A DNA stretch of 64,000 nt. It comes from Prevotellaceae bacterium (GTDB taxonomy: Bacteria; Bacteroidota; Bacteroidia; Bacteroidales; UBA932). Below, piece by piece: positions 9,006 to 19,194 of this stretch; position 1 is the first letter of the stretch; the number at the start of each line of letters is the position of its first letter. The notes below the pieces were generated by a model. That model was not told the origin of the DNA. It did no database searches and was given only the letters and a program-made list of their open reading frames with translations. A program made the position numbers and the translations under genes. The stretch lies in contig JAISFN010000129.1 in the NCBI GenBank assembly GCA_031263585.1, positions 1 through 64,000 of the forward strand, given 5' to 3'.

Positions 9006-9557
9006 TTACGATTCGACAATCGCTTTCTTTTCGCCGCAACAAGCTTCTTTCTTTTCACCATCGCAAGCAACTTTAGCTTCCTTGTCGCCTTTTTCACTGC
9101 AACAACCTGCATTGCTTTTACCATTGCTGTTAACGTTGGCTTCTTTACCTTCGCTGCAGCAACCTTCTTTCTTTTCACCACAGCACTCGCCAGCTTTTAC
9201 AGCGCTTACATGTAATTTACCATCAACAATTTTACCTTTTAAAGTTATTACTTTATCAACGGCATCAGCTAAAGTAATACCTTCGGTAAGTACAATTTCA
9301 ATAGATTTATCTTCGCCTGCACAAGCATAAAAATTACCTGATTCATCACATTTAGCAATTTTAGCGCTAAAAGCTGTTTCGGCATTTGCATATTCAGCAG
9401 GATTTTCAATTGCTTTACTTATGCATACTGCAGACGATTTGGTAGTACATTCTTTGTTGCATTCATCCTTGCCTTCATTTTTTTTAGCTTGGGGATTGTT
9501 ACCGCAGGCTGTTAACATAACTACAGCAACCAACATTACGAAAATTTTTTTGATCAT
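9006..9557 (-). CDS. Lipoprotein with putative OB-fold-like domain and Cys-Cys-rich (CCxE/K) tail
   Basis: 183 aa; lipobox VVMLTACG; tail ECCGEKKEGCCSEGKEANVNSNGKSNAGCCSEKGDKEAKVACDGEKKEACCGEKK. Confidence 0.75.
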   Translation of the reverse strand: MIKKIFVMLVAVVMLTACGNNPQAKKNEGKDECNKECTTKSSAVCISKAIENPAEYANAETAFSAKIAKCDESGNFYACAGEDKSIEIVLTEGITLADAVDKVITLKGKIVDGKLHVSAVKAGECCGEKKEGCCSEGKEANVNSNGKSNAGCCSEKGDKEAKVACDGEKKEACCGEKKAIVES

Positions 9558-9603
9558 AACTTTTGTCCTCTATAAATAATATTTAACTTTCAAAATTCAA
9601 GTA

Positions 9604-9611
9604 CAAAGGTA
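9604..9611 (-). promoter_or_regulatory. Bacteroidetes -7 box (TACCTTTG on - strand)
   Basis: TAnnTTTG motif 47 bp upstream of the Cys-rich lipoprotein gene. Confidence 0.45.
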
Positions 9612-9684
9612 GATATTTTTTAATACAATTGTACGATAAGCAATTAAAATAAATGTTAAATTTCACAAATACCAAACTTCTGAT

Positions 9685-10203
9685 TTACACTACCTGTTTA
9701 ATCCATGCTTTTGTTATTTCAACAATATACAGCTTATGAAAATCGAAATCTCTATATATGTTATTTACAATACTCTCATCGATAAACGATTCGGCTTTTA
9801 AAAATTCGGCATACAGTTTTTTCCCTTCAATAATTAAGAATGCTTCACTAAATGAAACACTTTCGTTTGAACTTTCAATAGGTGTTATTCCGGCTAATTT
9901 AACCTTATCGGTATCACGACCCGATTTCGACCCACAAATATTCAAGGCTTCCCGGTATTGTTCATCAAAAAAAGAAAGTGTTATTACCGGTTCATGTTCA
10001 ATAAATTCGAATGTATACCGCTGAGGACGTATAAAAATAAAAGCTACCGCCTTATTCCATAAAAAGCCCATACCGCCCCAATTTGCAGTCATTGTATTAA
10101 ACTTATCCGGAGTACCTGCCGTTACCAGCATCCAGTCTTTGGCAATCAAACGAATGATATTTTTTTCAATATCTATTATATCAATGGCTTCAAATGTTTT
10201 CAT
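9685..10203 (-). CDS. Flavin reductase-like FMN-binding protein
   Basis: 172 aa; DWMLVTAGTPDKFNTMTANWGGMGFLWNKAVAFIFIRPQRYTFEFIE is characteristic. Confidence 0.85.
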   Translation of the reverse strand: MKTFEAIDIIDIEKNIIRLIAKDWMLVTAGTPDKFNTMTANWGGMGFLWNKAVAFIFIRPQRYTFEFIEHEPVITLSFFDEQYREALNICGSKSGRDTDKVKLAGITPIESSNESVSFSEAFLIIEGKKLYAEFLKAESFIDESIVNNIYRDFDFHKLYIVEITKAWIKQVV

Positions 10204-10224
10204 AATACTATCGTAATATCAATG

Positions 10225-11073
10225 TTAATATAAGTCGGCAATAACAAAAAAAGCATAACAAATACTGGCAATGCTGTTTGTAGTAAAAAAAGCGGCATTC
10301 AGTTTACTCAAATTATCGGGCTTAACAATAATGTGTTGGTAATTTAATAAAAAAGTGAAAATAACAGCGCCAATCCAGTATAACCAATGATGCGAAAATC
10401 CTATGTATACCACAATTAAAGCGGTAATAAAATGGACGTCCCACGACAAAGCCATTGCCCGCTTACGTCCTAACAACGTGGGTATTGACTTTAATCTCAC
10501 CGATTTATCGAAATCCTCGTCAGGCAGTGCATATAAAATATCGAAACCACCTGACCAAAGCAGCACAATTGTTGAATACAACAAGGGTAACGCCGTAAAG
10601 CTTCCGGTAACGGCAATGTATGCCCCAGTGGGAGCAATTGCCAGACCCAGCCCTAACACAAAGTGGCATAACGCGGTAAATCGCTTGGTATAACTATACC
10701 CCAACACCACCAATAAAGCTACCGGAGATAAATAAAAGGTAAGCTTATTTATGAAAAAGCTTGTTACACAAAATAAAATGCAATTTACGACTACAAAGCC
10801 GAGCGCCGCTTGAGGGCTTACCCTCTCAACCGGAATATCGCGCCCGCTAGTACGGGGATTTTGAGCATCGTATTTACGGTCGAGATAACGATTGAAGCCC
10901 ATTGCCGAGTTGCGGGCAAATACCATACACAACACAACCAACAACAAAATACGCCACGGAAAAGGAACGCCCAACACCTGCACGCCTTCAAAAAAGCCGA
11001 TCATAGCAAAGGGCATGGCAAACAACGTATGGGCAAATTTTACCAGCGAAAAAAAATTTTTAATATTCGACAT
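10225..11073 (-). CDS. UbiA-family prenyltransferase (UbiA/MqnP-like)
   Basis: 282 aa, multi-TM; NSAMGFNRYLDRKYDAQNPRTSGR and LYALPDEDFDKSVRLKSIPTLLGR motifs. Confidence 0.88.
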   Translation of the reverse strand: MSNIKNFFSLVKFAHTLFAMPFAMIGFFEGVQVLGVPFPWRILLLVVLCMVFARNSAMGFNRYLDRKYDAQNPRTSGRDIPVERVSPQAALGFVVVNCILFCVTSFFINKLTFYLSPVALLVVLGYSYTKRFTALCHFVLGLGLAIAPTGAYIAVTGSFTALPLLYSTIVLLWSGGFDILYALPDEDFDKSVRLKSIPTLLGRKRAMALSWDVHFITALIVVYIGFSHHWLYWIGAVIFTFLLNYQHIIVKPDNLSKLNAAFFTTNSIASICYAFFVIADLY

Positions 11074-11176
11074 ATTCTACTTTATGTGCTGATATGCTAA
11101 TGTAAAAATGCTATAATTTGCAATATATAAATGCGGTAATATTATATCTTTTAATATTGAGCTGCTATATAAGTTA

Positions 11177-11240
11177 TCATGCTGAATGAAACGAAGCATC
11201 TTTTTTCCAGACCCTTTCACTTTGTTCAGGATGACAGCAT
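11177..11240. repeat. Imperfect inverted repeat element, intergenic
   Basis: atcatgctgaatgaaacgaagcatct facing the reverse complement of gtcatcctgaacaaagtgaaagggtct. Confidence 0.55.
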
Positions 11241-11329
11241 AGTAATGGTTGGGTATATTGTATTGGCATAATTGGCATATTATCACATCTGCACATTGAC
11301 AAATTAGCACATCGACATATTACCAAATT

Positions 11330-13771
11330 TTATCTCAAAATCGCTCCAGTTTCTTTTTCAAATGCTTTCAGCAAATTATCCATTACACGGTCAATATTAT
11401 TATCGGTAAGCGTTTTATTTTCATCCTGCAATGTAAAACTGAGAGCATACTGCTTTTTGCCTTCGGATAACTTATTGCCCTCATAAACATCGAAAAGCGA
11501 TATTTTTTTCAGTAAAGTTTCTTCCGTTTTCAGCGCTATTGCACGCAGTTGTGCAAATTGCACGTTTTTATCAAGCACCAACGCCAAATCGCGGCGCACT
11601 TCGGGGTAGCGGGGTAATTCCCTGAATAATACCTTATGTTGTTTTACGTAGGAAACAAGTATAGCCCAGTTAATTTCGGCATAATATACCTCCTGATTAA
11701 TATCGAAGTTTTTCCGTGTTTTTTTCGATACAATACCTATGTTCAGCAAGGTTTTATTGTTCCTGTCTTTCAATGTAAAACCATCACTGTACAAATCGGC
11801 AGGCACACCTTCAACATCCAATTTGTACATATCAACCCCAAAACGCTCCAGCAGATGCTCGATATATCCTTTTAACGTATAAAAATCGGTTGGCTCGTTA
11901 TGCTCGTTCCATGCTGCAGAATGCTTATTGCCCGTTACAAAAAAAGCAATTTTATATTCCTCGTGATAAGGCCGAAGCGTATCGTCTTCTTTCTCCGGCG
12001 AATAAAAATAACAGTTGCCTAGTTCGTAAAACTTCATACTGGTATTACGCCTGTTAATGTTATTGGCAACAGCCTCAAGTCCGCCGAACAGCAAAGTCTG
12101 GCGCATCACGTTCAAATCGCTACTAAGCGGATTTAAAATGCGTACCGAACTTTCGAGTTTATAACTTGTTAAATCAGTATAATAATCGGCCTTTGTTAAC
12201 GAGTTCGACATAATCTCGTGGAATCCGTTAGCCGATAGGTAATCCGATGCAATATTTATAAGCCGGTCGTTATCCGGCTGCTGCACATGATTTAAGGCCG
12301 AATTTACATGCCCCGATATCTCGATGTTGTTATACCCATATATGCGTAAAATTTCTTCAATCACATCGCATTCCCGCTTCACATCCACGCGGTAAGTAGG
12401 AACACTTACATGCAAAACATCGCCGTCTTCCTTTTCAACGCTTATGTCAAGCGCCCGCAATATTTGTTTGATTCTATCTTTCGCTATCACCTTTCCAACA
12501 AGGCGGGTAATATGCTCATAACTTAATTCTATCTTATAATTTTCAATTTTATCGGGATATATATCTACAATATCCGATGAAATTTCACCGCCTGCAAGCT
12601 CTTTTATCAACATAGCCGCACGCTTAAGGGCATATTCGGTAATGTTAGGGTCGGCGCCACGCTCGTACCGGAATGACGCATCAGTAAAAATACCATGGCG
12701 GCGCGCCGTTTTACGCACCCAAACAGGGTTGAAATAGGCGCTTTCCAGAAACACATTTACTGTATCTTCAGTTACTCCCGAACTCAGTCCACCCAAAATA
12801 CCTGCAATACATATAGGTTTTGTAGCGCTGCAAATCATCAAATCGGTTGAGTTTAATTTACGCTCAACACCATCGAGTGTTGTAAACGGAGTACCTTCGG
12901 GGCAAGTACGTACGACCACTTTTTTACCGTCGATTTTATCGGCATCAAAGGCATGCAAAGGTTGCCCTATTTCATGCAGAATGAAATTGGTACTATCAAC
13001 CACATTGTTTTTGGGGTTTATCCCTATAGACCGCAGCTTGCCTTGCAACCATTTGGGCGATGGCCCTACCTTTACATTCGATATGATAATACCCGTATAC
13101 CGTGGACAGGCTTCTTTGTTTTCAATTTCAACCGAGTACGGGTTTGAACAATTATCAACAGCAAAGCCCGATACATCGGGATAGTTGACCTTACGGTTAT
13201 AAAATGCGGCCAAATCGCGTACAACCCCGATATGCGATGCCGCATCGATACGGTTAGGGGTAAGTCCTATTTCAAAAATATAATCGTCAGTCAAATTAAA
13301 ATGATCGCGTAATGGCTTTCCGATTTCGGCATCATCGCTTAAAACCATAATCCCCTCGTGCGATGTACCAAGCCCCAACTCATCTTCGGCACATATCATT
13401 CCGAATGACTCAACCCCGCGTATTTTCGATTTTTTGATTTTAACTTCGTCTCCGTTTGAAAAATACAATGTAGTACCCACCGTTGCTACAGCCACTTTCT
13501 GTCCTTCGGCAACATTCGGCGCTCCGCAAACTATTTGCAAAGGCTCTCCAGCTCCAATGTCAACAATTGTCAGGCTAAGTTTATCTGCGCAGGGATGTTT
13601 TTTACAGGTCAAAACTTTACCGATAAGCACACCTTGCAATCCGCCTTTAACCGTTTCATGCTTTTCCAACGACTCGACTTCAAGCCCTATCGAAGTCAGG
13701 GCAACGGATACCTGATCGGGTGTTTCATCAATTAGCAAATAATCTTTCAGCCAGTTATACAATATTGTCAT
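11330..13771 (-). CDS. pheT: Phenylalanyl-tRNA synthetase beta subunit
   Basis: 813 aa; N-terminal tRNA-binding domain, B3/B4, B5 and FDX-ACB domains (ELPRYPEVRRDLALVLDKNVQF). Confidence 0.95.
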   Translation of the reverse strand: MTILYNWLKDYLLIDETPDQVSVALTSIGLEVESLEKHETVKGGLQGVLIGKVLTCKKHPCADKLSLTIVDIGAGEPLQIVCGAPNVAEGQKVAVATVGTTLYFSNGDEVKIKKSKIRGVESFGMICAEDELGLGTSHEGIMVLSDDAEIGKPLRDHFNLTDDYIFEIGLTPNRIDAASHIGVVRDLAAFYNRKVNYPDVSGFAVDNCSNPYSVEIENKEACPRYTGIIISNVKVGPSPKWLQGKLRSIGINPKNNVVDSTNFILHEIGQPLHAFDADKIDGKKVVVRTCPEGTPFTTLDGVERKLNSTDLMICSATKPICIAGILGGLSSGVTEDTVNVFLESAYFNPVWVRKTARRHGIFTDASFRYERGADPNITEYALKRAAMLIKELAGGEISSDIVDIYPDKIENYKIELSYEHITRLVGKVIAKDRIKQILRALDISVEKEDGDVLHVSVPTYRVDVKRECDVIEEILRIYGYNNIEISGHVNSALNHVQQPDNDRLINIASDYLSANGFHEIMSNSLTKADYYTDLTSYKLESSVRILNPLSSDLNVMRQTLLFGGLEAVANNINRRNTSMKFYELGNCYFYSPEKEDDTLRPYHEEYKIAFFVTGNKHSAAWNEHNEPTDFYTLKGYIEHLLERFGVDMYKLDVEGVPADLYSDGFTLKDRNNKTLLNIGIVSKKTRKNFDINQEVYYAEINWAILVSYVKQHKVLFRELPRYPEVRRDLALVLDKNVQFAQLRAIALKTEETLLKKISLFDVYEGNKLSEGKKQYALSFTLQDENKTLTDNNIDRVMDNLLKAFEKETGAILR

Positions 13772-13800
13772 ATTTTAAATATGTTAAAAACAAAGAAAAA

Positions 13801-13808
13801 CAAAGGTA
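13801..13808 (-). promoter_or_regulatory. Bacteroidetes -7 box (TACCTTTG on - strand)
   Basis: TAnnTTTG 30 bp upstream of pheT. Confidence 0.45.
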
Positions 13809-13900
13809 GTAATTTTCATCCACAACATAATAGATTCTTTTCAAAAGAAATTAACCATTGTATTTTAATAAAATTATTTCAATTATTAGTTAATAAATTT

Positions 13901-13908
13901 TACCTTTG
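13901..13908 (+). promoter_or_regulatory. Bacteroidetes -7 box (TACCTTTG)
   Basis: TAnnTTTG about 40 bp upstream of the likely ppdK ATG at 13948. Confidence 0.45.
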
Positions 13909-13947
13909 TACTATAAAATTACCAACTATAAAATCAATTTAGAAAAA

Positions 13948-16686
13948 ATGTCGGGAAAGAAAGAAAAACGCGTGTATTTTTTCGGTAATAAAACTGCCGA
14001 GGGTAATGGTAGCATGAAAGAACTACTGGGTGGTAAGGGAGCAAATTTAGCCGAAATGAACCTTATCGGGGTTCCAGTTCCTCCAGGTTTCACCATTACT
14101 ACCGAAGTTTGTAATGCATATTATGTACATGGAAAAGACGAGGTAATTGAAACTATTACTCCGGATGTGAAAGAAGCGATGAAAAAAGTTGAAGCCACTG
14201 TTGCCGGCTCTAGATTCGGAGATAAAGAAAATCCTTTATTAGTCTCGGTACGTTCGGGAGCCCGCGCTTCAATGCCCGGCATGATGGACACAATCCTTAA
14301 CTTAGGACTAAATGACGAAGTGGTTGAAGCCATTGCCTGTAAAAGCGAAAACGAGCGTTTTGCATGGGACTCGTACCGCCGTTTTGTTCAAATGTACGGC
14401 GATGTGGTTTTAGGTCTTAAGCCTGTTAACAAGGAAGATGAAGATCCGTTTGAAGAAATTATCGACCACATGAAGGCGGAAAAGGGGGTAAAACTCGATA
14501 CCGAACTTACTGTTGATGATTTAAAGGAATTGGTTAAACGCTTTAAAAAAGCGGTTAAAGACAAAACCGGTAACGATTTCCCTACCGATCCGTGGGAGCA
14601 ACTCTGGGGTGCAATAACCGCCGTATTTAACAGCTGGATGAATGAACGCGCCATATTATACCGCAGGTTAAATAAAATACCGGCAGAATGGGGAACTGCC
14701 GTTAACGTGCAGGCTATGGTATTCGGTAATATGGGTAACAATTCGGCAACTGGTGTTGCATTTACCCGCGATGCCGCTACCGGTGAAAACCTTTTTAACG
14801 GCGAATACCTGATTAACGCACAAGGAGAGGATGTTGTTGCAGGTATTCGTACTCCGCAGCAAATTACCCTCGAAGGCTCGAAACGCTGGGCTGCTCAACA
14901 AGGTGTGCTAGAAGAAGACCGTAAAACGAATGCCCCGTCGCTGGAAGAAACTATGCCGACCGTATTCAAAGATTTAATGGATGTTCAAAATAAGCTTGAA
15001 CAACATTACCATGATATGCAGGATATCGAATTTACTATCCAGGACGGTAAATTATGGATGCTGCAAACCCGTAATGCAAAACGTACCGGCGCTGCCATGT
15101 TAAAAGTAGCTATGGATATGTTACGCGAAGGCGTTTTAAATGAAGAAGAAGCCGTTTTACGTATCGAACCCGAAAAAATCGACGAACTGTTACACCCGAT
15201 ATTTAAGCCCGAAGCATTAGCTAAAGCAAAAGTATTGGCCAAAGGTCTGCCAGCATCACCCGGTGCAGCTACCGGGCAAATCGTATTTTTTGCCGAAGAT
15301 GCTGAAAAATGGGAGGCGGATAAAAAGCAAGTTATTTTGGTACGTATCGAGACGTCGCCCGAAGATTTGAAAGGGATGCACTCTGCCCAAGGCATCCTTA
15401 CAGCCCGTGGAGGTATGACCTCTCATGCCGCAGTGGTTGCTCGCGGTATGGGAAAATGCTGTGTATCGGGCGTAAGCGCCATCAATGTCAACTATAAAGA
15501 ACGGACAATGACTGTTGCCGGAAATGTATATAAGGAAGGCGACTGGATCTCGTTAAACGGTTCGACCGGCGAAGTTATCGAGGGTAAAATTGATACCAAA
15601 CCTGCGGAAATGAGCGATGATTTTAAAATGTTAATGGATTTGGCTTCGAAATATGCACGCCTGCAAGTGCGCACCAATGCCGATACTCCGCATGATTCGC
15701 AAATAGCCCGTGGTTTTGGAGCCGAAGGTATAGGCTTGTGCCGTACTGAGCATATGTTTTTTGAAGGAGATAAAATTGTCGCCATGCGTGAAATGATTCT
15801 TGCCGATAATGAAGCCGGACGCCGTAAAGCACTCGCTAAATTACTACCTATGCAACGTAAAGACTTCGAAGGTATTTTTGAGGTTATGAACGGCTATCCG
15901 GTTACCATTCGTTTACTCGATCCGCCTTTGCATGAATTTTTACCACATGATGATAAAGGACAGGAAGAAATGGCCAAAATTATGGGTATATCGGTAGAAA
16001 GGGTGAAAGAAAAAGTCGATTCGTTACATGAAACAAACCCGATGCTGGGACACCGCGGTACACGTTTGGCAAATACTTATCCCGAAATTACCGAAATGCA
16101 AACCCGCGCCATTATCGAGGCTGCATTGACCCTTAAAAAGAGAGGTATCGAGGCAATTCCCGAAATTATGGTTCCGCTTACAGGTATTTTACGCGAAATG
16201 ACATTGCAGGAAAACATTATTCGCAGCACTGTCGATAAGGTTTTTGCCGAAATGAACGATAAAATAGATTATAAAGTAGGCTCGATGATTGAGATACCCC
16301 GTGCAGCTCTTACCGCCGATCGTATTGCCAATTCGGCCGAGTTTTTCTCATTTGGTACAAACGATCTTACTCAAATGACCTACGGATATTCACGTGACGA
16401 TATCGGTAAATTTTTACCTATATATTTGGAAAAAGGCATTTTAAAACACGATCCGTTCCAAATACTCGACCAAAAAGGTGTTGGTCAATTAATTACTATG
16501 GCAACCTTAAAAGGCCGCTCAACCCGCCCCAATTTAAAAGTGGGTATCTGCGGCGAGCATGGCGGTGAACCTAGTTCAATAGAGTTTTGTCATAATGTAG
16601 GCTTAAATTATGTAAGCTGCTCTCCGTTCCGAGTACCTATTGCCCGCATTGCTACTGCACAAGCTGCAATTAAAGGCAACAAATAG
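13948..16686 (+). CDS. ppdK: Pyruvate, phosphate dikinase
   Basis: VYFFGNKTAEGNGSMKELLGGKGANLAEM; GGMTSHAAVVARGMGKCCVSG; C-terminal PEP-utilizer domain. The ORF track opens at 13906; the ATG at 13948 is more likely the start. Confidence 0.96.
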   Translation: MSGKKEKRVYFFGNKTAEGNGSMKELLGGKGANLAEMNLIGVPVPPGFTITTEVCNAYYVHGKDEVIETITPDVKEAMKKVEATVAGSRFGDKENPLLVSVRSGARASMPGMMDTILNLGLNDEVVEAIACKSENERFAWDSYRRFVQMYGDVVLGLKPVNKEDEDPFEEIIDHMKAEKGVKLDTELTVDDLKELVKRFKKAVKDKTGNDFPTDPWEQLWGAITAVFNSWMNERAILYRRLNKIPAEWGTAVNVQAMVFGNMGNNSATGVAFTRDAATGENLFNGEYLINAQGEDVVAGIRTPQQITLEGSKRWAAQQGVLEEDRKTNAPSLEETMPTVFKDLMDVQNKLEQHYHDMQDIEFTIQDGKLWMLQTRNAKRTGAAMLKVAMDMLREGVLNEEEAVLRIEPEKIDELLHPIFKPEALAKAKVLAKGLPASPGAATGQIVFFAEDAEKWEADKKQVILVRIETSPEDLKGMHSAQGILTARGGMTSHAAVVARGMGKCCVSGVSAINVNYKERTMTVAGNVYKEGDWISLNGSTGEVIEGKIDTKPAEMSDDFKMLMDLASKYARLQVRTNADTPHDSQIARGFGAEGIGLCRTEHMFFEGDKIVAMREMILADNEAGRRKALAKLLPMQRKDFEGIFEVMNGYPVTIRLLDPPLHEFLPHDDKGQEEMAKIMGISVERVKEKVDSLHETNPMLGHRGTRLANTYPEITEMQTRAIIEAALTLKKRGIEAIPEIMVPLTGILREMTLQENIIRSTVDKVFAEMNDKIDYKVGSMIEIPRAALTADRIANSAEFFSFGTNDLTQMTYGYSRDDIGKFLPIYLEKGILKHDPFQILDQKGVGQLITMATLKGRSTRPNLKVGICGEHGGEPSSIEFCHNVGLNYVSCSPFRVPIARIATAQAAIKGNK

Positions 16687-16714
16687 CAGTACTAGTATTT
16701 ACAGTAAACAACGA

Positions 16715-16745
16715 AAAAGCGCAATCGTGTTTCGATTGCGCTTTT
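16715..16745 (+). terminator. Terminator of ppdK
   Basis: AAAAGCGCAATCG-TGTTT-CGATTGCGCTTTT perfect stem. Confidence 0.8.
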
Positions 16746-16980
16746 ATATCTGGTTGAATAAGCGTCTATTTTTTTCATTCTCCGCCCTTTCTATATCTGA
16801 CATTGTTTCGGCTTCCACTTCTCCCGTCATACCGCTTACATCATTACTACAAACGCCCAAAGGAGAACAACAAAACCAATTATGGTCACCCTGTTCATAA
16901 AGTACTTCAATTTTTGTCAGTTTTTTCTTGTCTTCAACGGATTCCTTTATCATATTATCCTTATTTTTATTTGCTTCCAT
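16744..16980 (-). CDS. Small hypothetical protein with internal CC...C motif
   Basis: 78 aa ORF in an otherwise empty interval; DHNWFCCSPLGVCSNDVSG. No family recognised. Confidence 0.5.
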   Translation of the reverse strand: MEANKNKDNMIKESVEDKKKLTKIEVLYEQGDHNWFCCSPLGVCSNDVSGMTGEVEAETMSDIERAENEKNRRLFNQI

Positions 16981-17083
16981 AATTTAATCAATTTATAAAT
17001 ACTATTATCTTTTATTTTTACATAAACTGATTTTGACAACAATTGTTCATTTTAAACGAATAAAAATCACAACTAATTAAGAA

Positions 17084-17875
17084 TTATGATTGAGTAACCC
17101 CATTCTCACAGATATAACTTCCTTTTTCAAAAGTATCTTTATAAATTTTAAAATTTTTACTCTCATTATCCCTCGAATTTCCCGCATGATAAATATGAAA
17201 ACATATAGCCGAAAACCTTAACTTACGGCAGGCAATACCATATTTAATAAACCGTGTAATAAGCTCTACATCCTCGTGCCCCCAACCCTCAATATCATTA
17301 TTATAGCCATTAACAGTCAGAAAATCAGCCTTCCAAAAGGACAGGTTACACCCTATTATTGTAGAAACATGATTGGGCTTTACTTTAAATATTGAATCCA
17401 AAAAGGGAAACCGGATTGCATAATAGCGTTTATCCAATCCTTTTGCAAAAAAGGATAATTTAATCATGTTATTTTTCAAAATTCTATCAGATAGTTCCTT
17501 TGTAGTCAAAGCCCTGCTGCCGGATATGAAATAGCCTTTTTTTATGGTTTTTAAATGATCCTTGATAAAATTTCTACCGATAAAAGCATCCCCGTCCAAT
17601 TGCACAATATAGTCATATTGAGCGGATTTTATTGCTTTATTCATAATAAGCGTTTTCCTGAAACCTTTATCCTCGTGCCATATATGCCTGATTGGTACAG
17701 GCGATTGACTTTTCAATTTATCGATCAACTTAGCGGTTTCTTCGGTCGACCCATCGTCAGCTATAATAATTTCATTAGGTAAGCATGTTTGCTTGAATAC
17801 AGTTTGCACACACAGATACAATGCTTTAGGCCAATTATATGTAGAAATTACAAGAGAACATGTCGGTCTTTTCAT
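17084..17875 (-). CDS. GT2-family glycosyltransferase with galactosyltransferase-like C-terminus
   Basis: 263 aa; SLVISTYNWPKAL, IIADDGSTEETAKLI, QLDGDAFIG, GWGHEDVELITRF motifs. Confidence 0.88.
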   Translation of the reverse strand: MKRPTCSLVISTYNWPKALYLCVQTVFKQTCLPNEIIIADDGSTEETAKLIDKLKSQSPVPIRHIWHEDKGFRKTLIMNKAIKSAQYDYIVQLDGDAFIGRNFIKDHLKTIKKGYFISGSRALTTKELSDRILKNNMIKLSFFAKGLDKRYYAIRFPFLDSIFKVKPNHVSTIIGCNLSFWKADFLTVNGYNNDIEGWGHEDVELITRFIKYGIACRKLRFSAICFHIYHAGNSRDNESKNFKIYKDTFEKGSYICENGVTQS

Positions 17876-18180
17876 AATTGTAAAAATCTTTAATTATATA
17901 TTTTGCTAATTATTAAATCAATAACAAACACTTGACTAAACAAATATAATAAACATTTGATAATTGAAAATATATAGGGCAACCGCATGAAATTATATTT
18001 TACCTTGATTGTCTTCGGCAAGCTTGTGTCTTTCATTTTCCACATCAGTAATTTGATTTATATGCTATATATCAATAATCTGATACTTAATTGTTTTTTC
18101 ATGTGTCTGCTTTAAAAATGTATGATTGGAAGTTCGAAAATTAATGCGTTACAATTGACCATTAATAAAGTAGCAAAATA

Positions 18181-19194
18181 TTACATCCGGGTTACCGGCA
18201 CTGTATTCAATGGTGCAACTAATCCCTGTAAGTATTTATAATATCCTGTAATAGCAATCATTGCAGCATTATCGGTAGTAAACCTGAATTCTGGAATGTA
18301 AACATTCCAGCCGTGTTTATTACCCTCGGATATCAACCTGTCTCTTAATCCCGAATTTGCAGATACCCCTCCGGCCACAGCTATTTCTTTTATTCCGGTT
18401 TGTTTTACAGCTTTTACCAGATTATCTATCAGGATAGATATAATTGTATGCTGAAGCGAAGCACATAAATCCGCTTTATTTTCTTCAATAAAGTGGGAAT
18501 TTTCAACAATTCTATCCCGTAAAAAATATAAAAACGAAGTTTTTAAACCACTAAAACTATAATCGAGTCCCCCTACCTTCGGTTTGGCAAATCTAAAAGC
18601 CTCCGGATTGCCCTCTTTCGCCAGCATGTCAATCACAGGCCCGCCCGGATAAGGTAAACCCATAACCTTAGCACATTTGTCAAAAGCTTCTCCGGCAGCA
18701 TCATCAATAGTTTGCCCGATTATTTCAAAATCAAGATAATCCTTAATAATAACTAGTTGCGTATGCCCTCCCGATACCAATAAACACAAAAAAGGGAACA
18801 ACGGGTGGGACAACTGCTTACCTACATCATCGATAAAATGAGCCAATATATGGCCTTGCAGGTGATTCACTTCGACCATAGGAATGCCCAACGATGCCGC
18901 CAACCCTTTGGCAAACGAAACCCCTACCAGTAACGAACCTAGCAAACCGGGGCCACGGGTAAATGCAATTGCAGTAAGCTCATCTTTTGTTATTCCGGCC
19001 AGCTCCAATGCCCGATGTACTACCGGAATAATATTTTGCTGGTGCGCCCGCGAAGCCAGCTCGGGAATTACACCTCCGTATTGCTTATGCACATCCTGAT
19101 TGGCAATTACATTTGATAGAATGACCTTATCCCTGATAATTGCTGCGGACGTATCATCGCATGAAGACTCAATGCCTAAAATTGTTATCATCAA
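18181..19194 (-). CDS. tsaD: tRNA N6-threonylcarbamoyladenosine biosynthesis protein
   Basis: 337 aa; ILGIESSCDDTSAAII, NHLQGHILAHF, GGVSANSGLRDRL. Confidence 0.95.
   Translation of the reverse strand: MMITILGIESSCDDTSAAIIRDKVILSNVIANQDVHKQYGGVIPELASRAHQQNIIPVVHRALELAGITKDELTAIAFTRGPGLLGSLLVGVSFAKGLAASLGIPMVEVNHLQGHILAHFIDDVGKQLSHPLFPFLCLLVSGGHTQLVIIKDYLDFEIIGQTIDDAAGEAFDKCAKVMGLPYPGGPVIDMLAKEGNPEAFRFAKPKVGGLDYSFSGLKTSFLYFLRDRIVENSHFIEENKADLCASLQHTIISILIDNLVKAVKQTGIKEIAVAGGVSANSGLRDRLISEGNKHGWNVYIPEFRFTTDNAAMIAITGYYKYLQGLVAPLNTVPVTRM

Noticed and set aside
8750-9330. Lys-rich ORF 8750-9181 (-) and Leu/Ser-rich ORF 8995-9330 (+)
   Set aside because: Alternative-frame and antisense readings over the repetitive CCxEKK-coding tail of the 9006-9557 lipoprotein gene.
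14121-15832. Several 70-129 aa antisense ORFs inside ppdK
   Set aside because: Shadow ORFs opposite a long conserved coding sequence; no family motifs.
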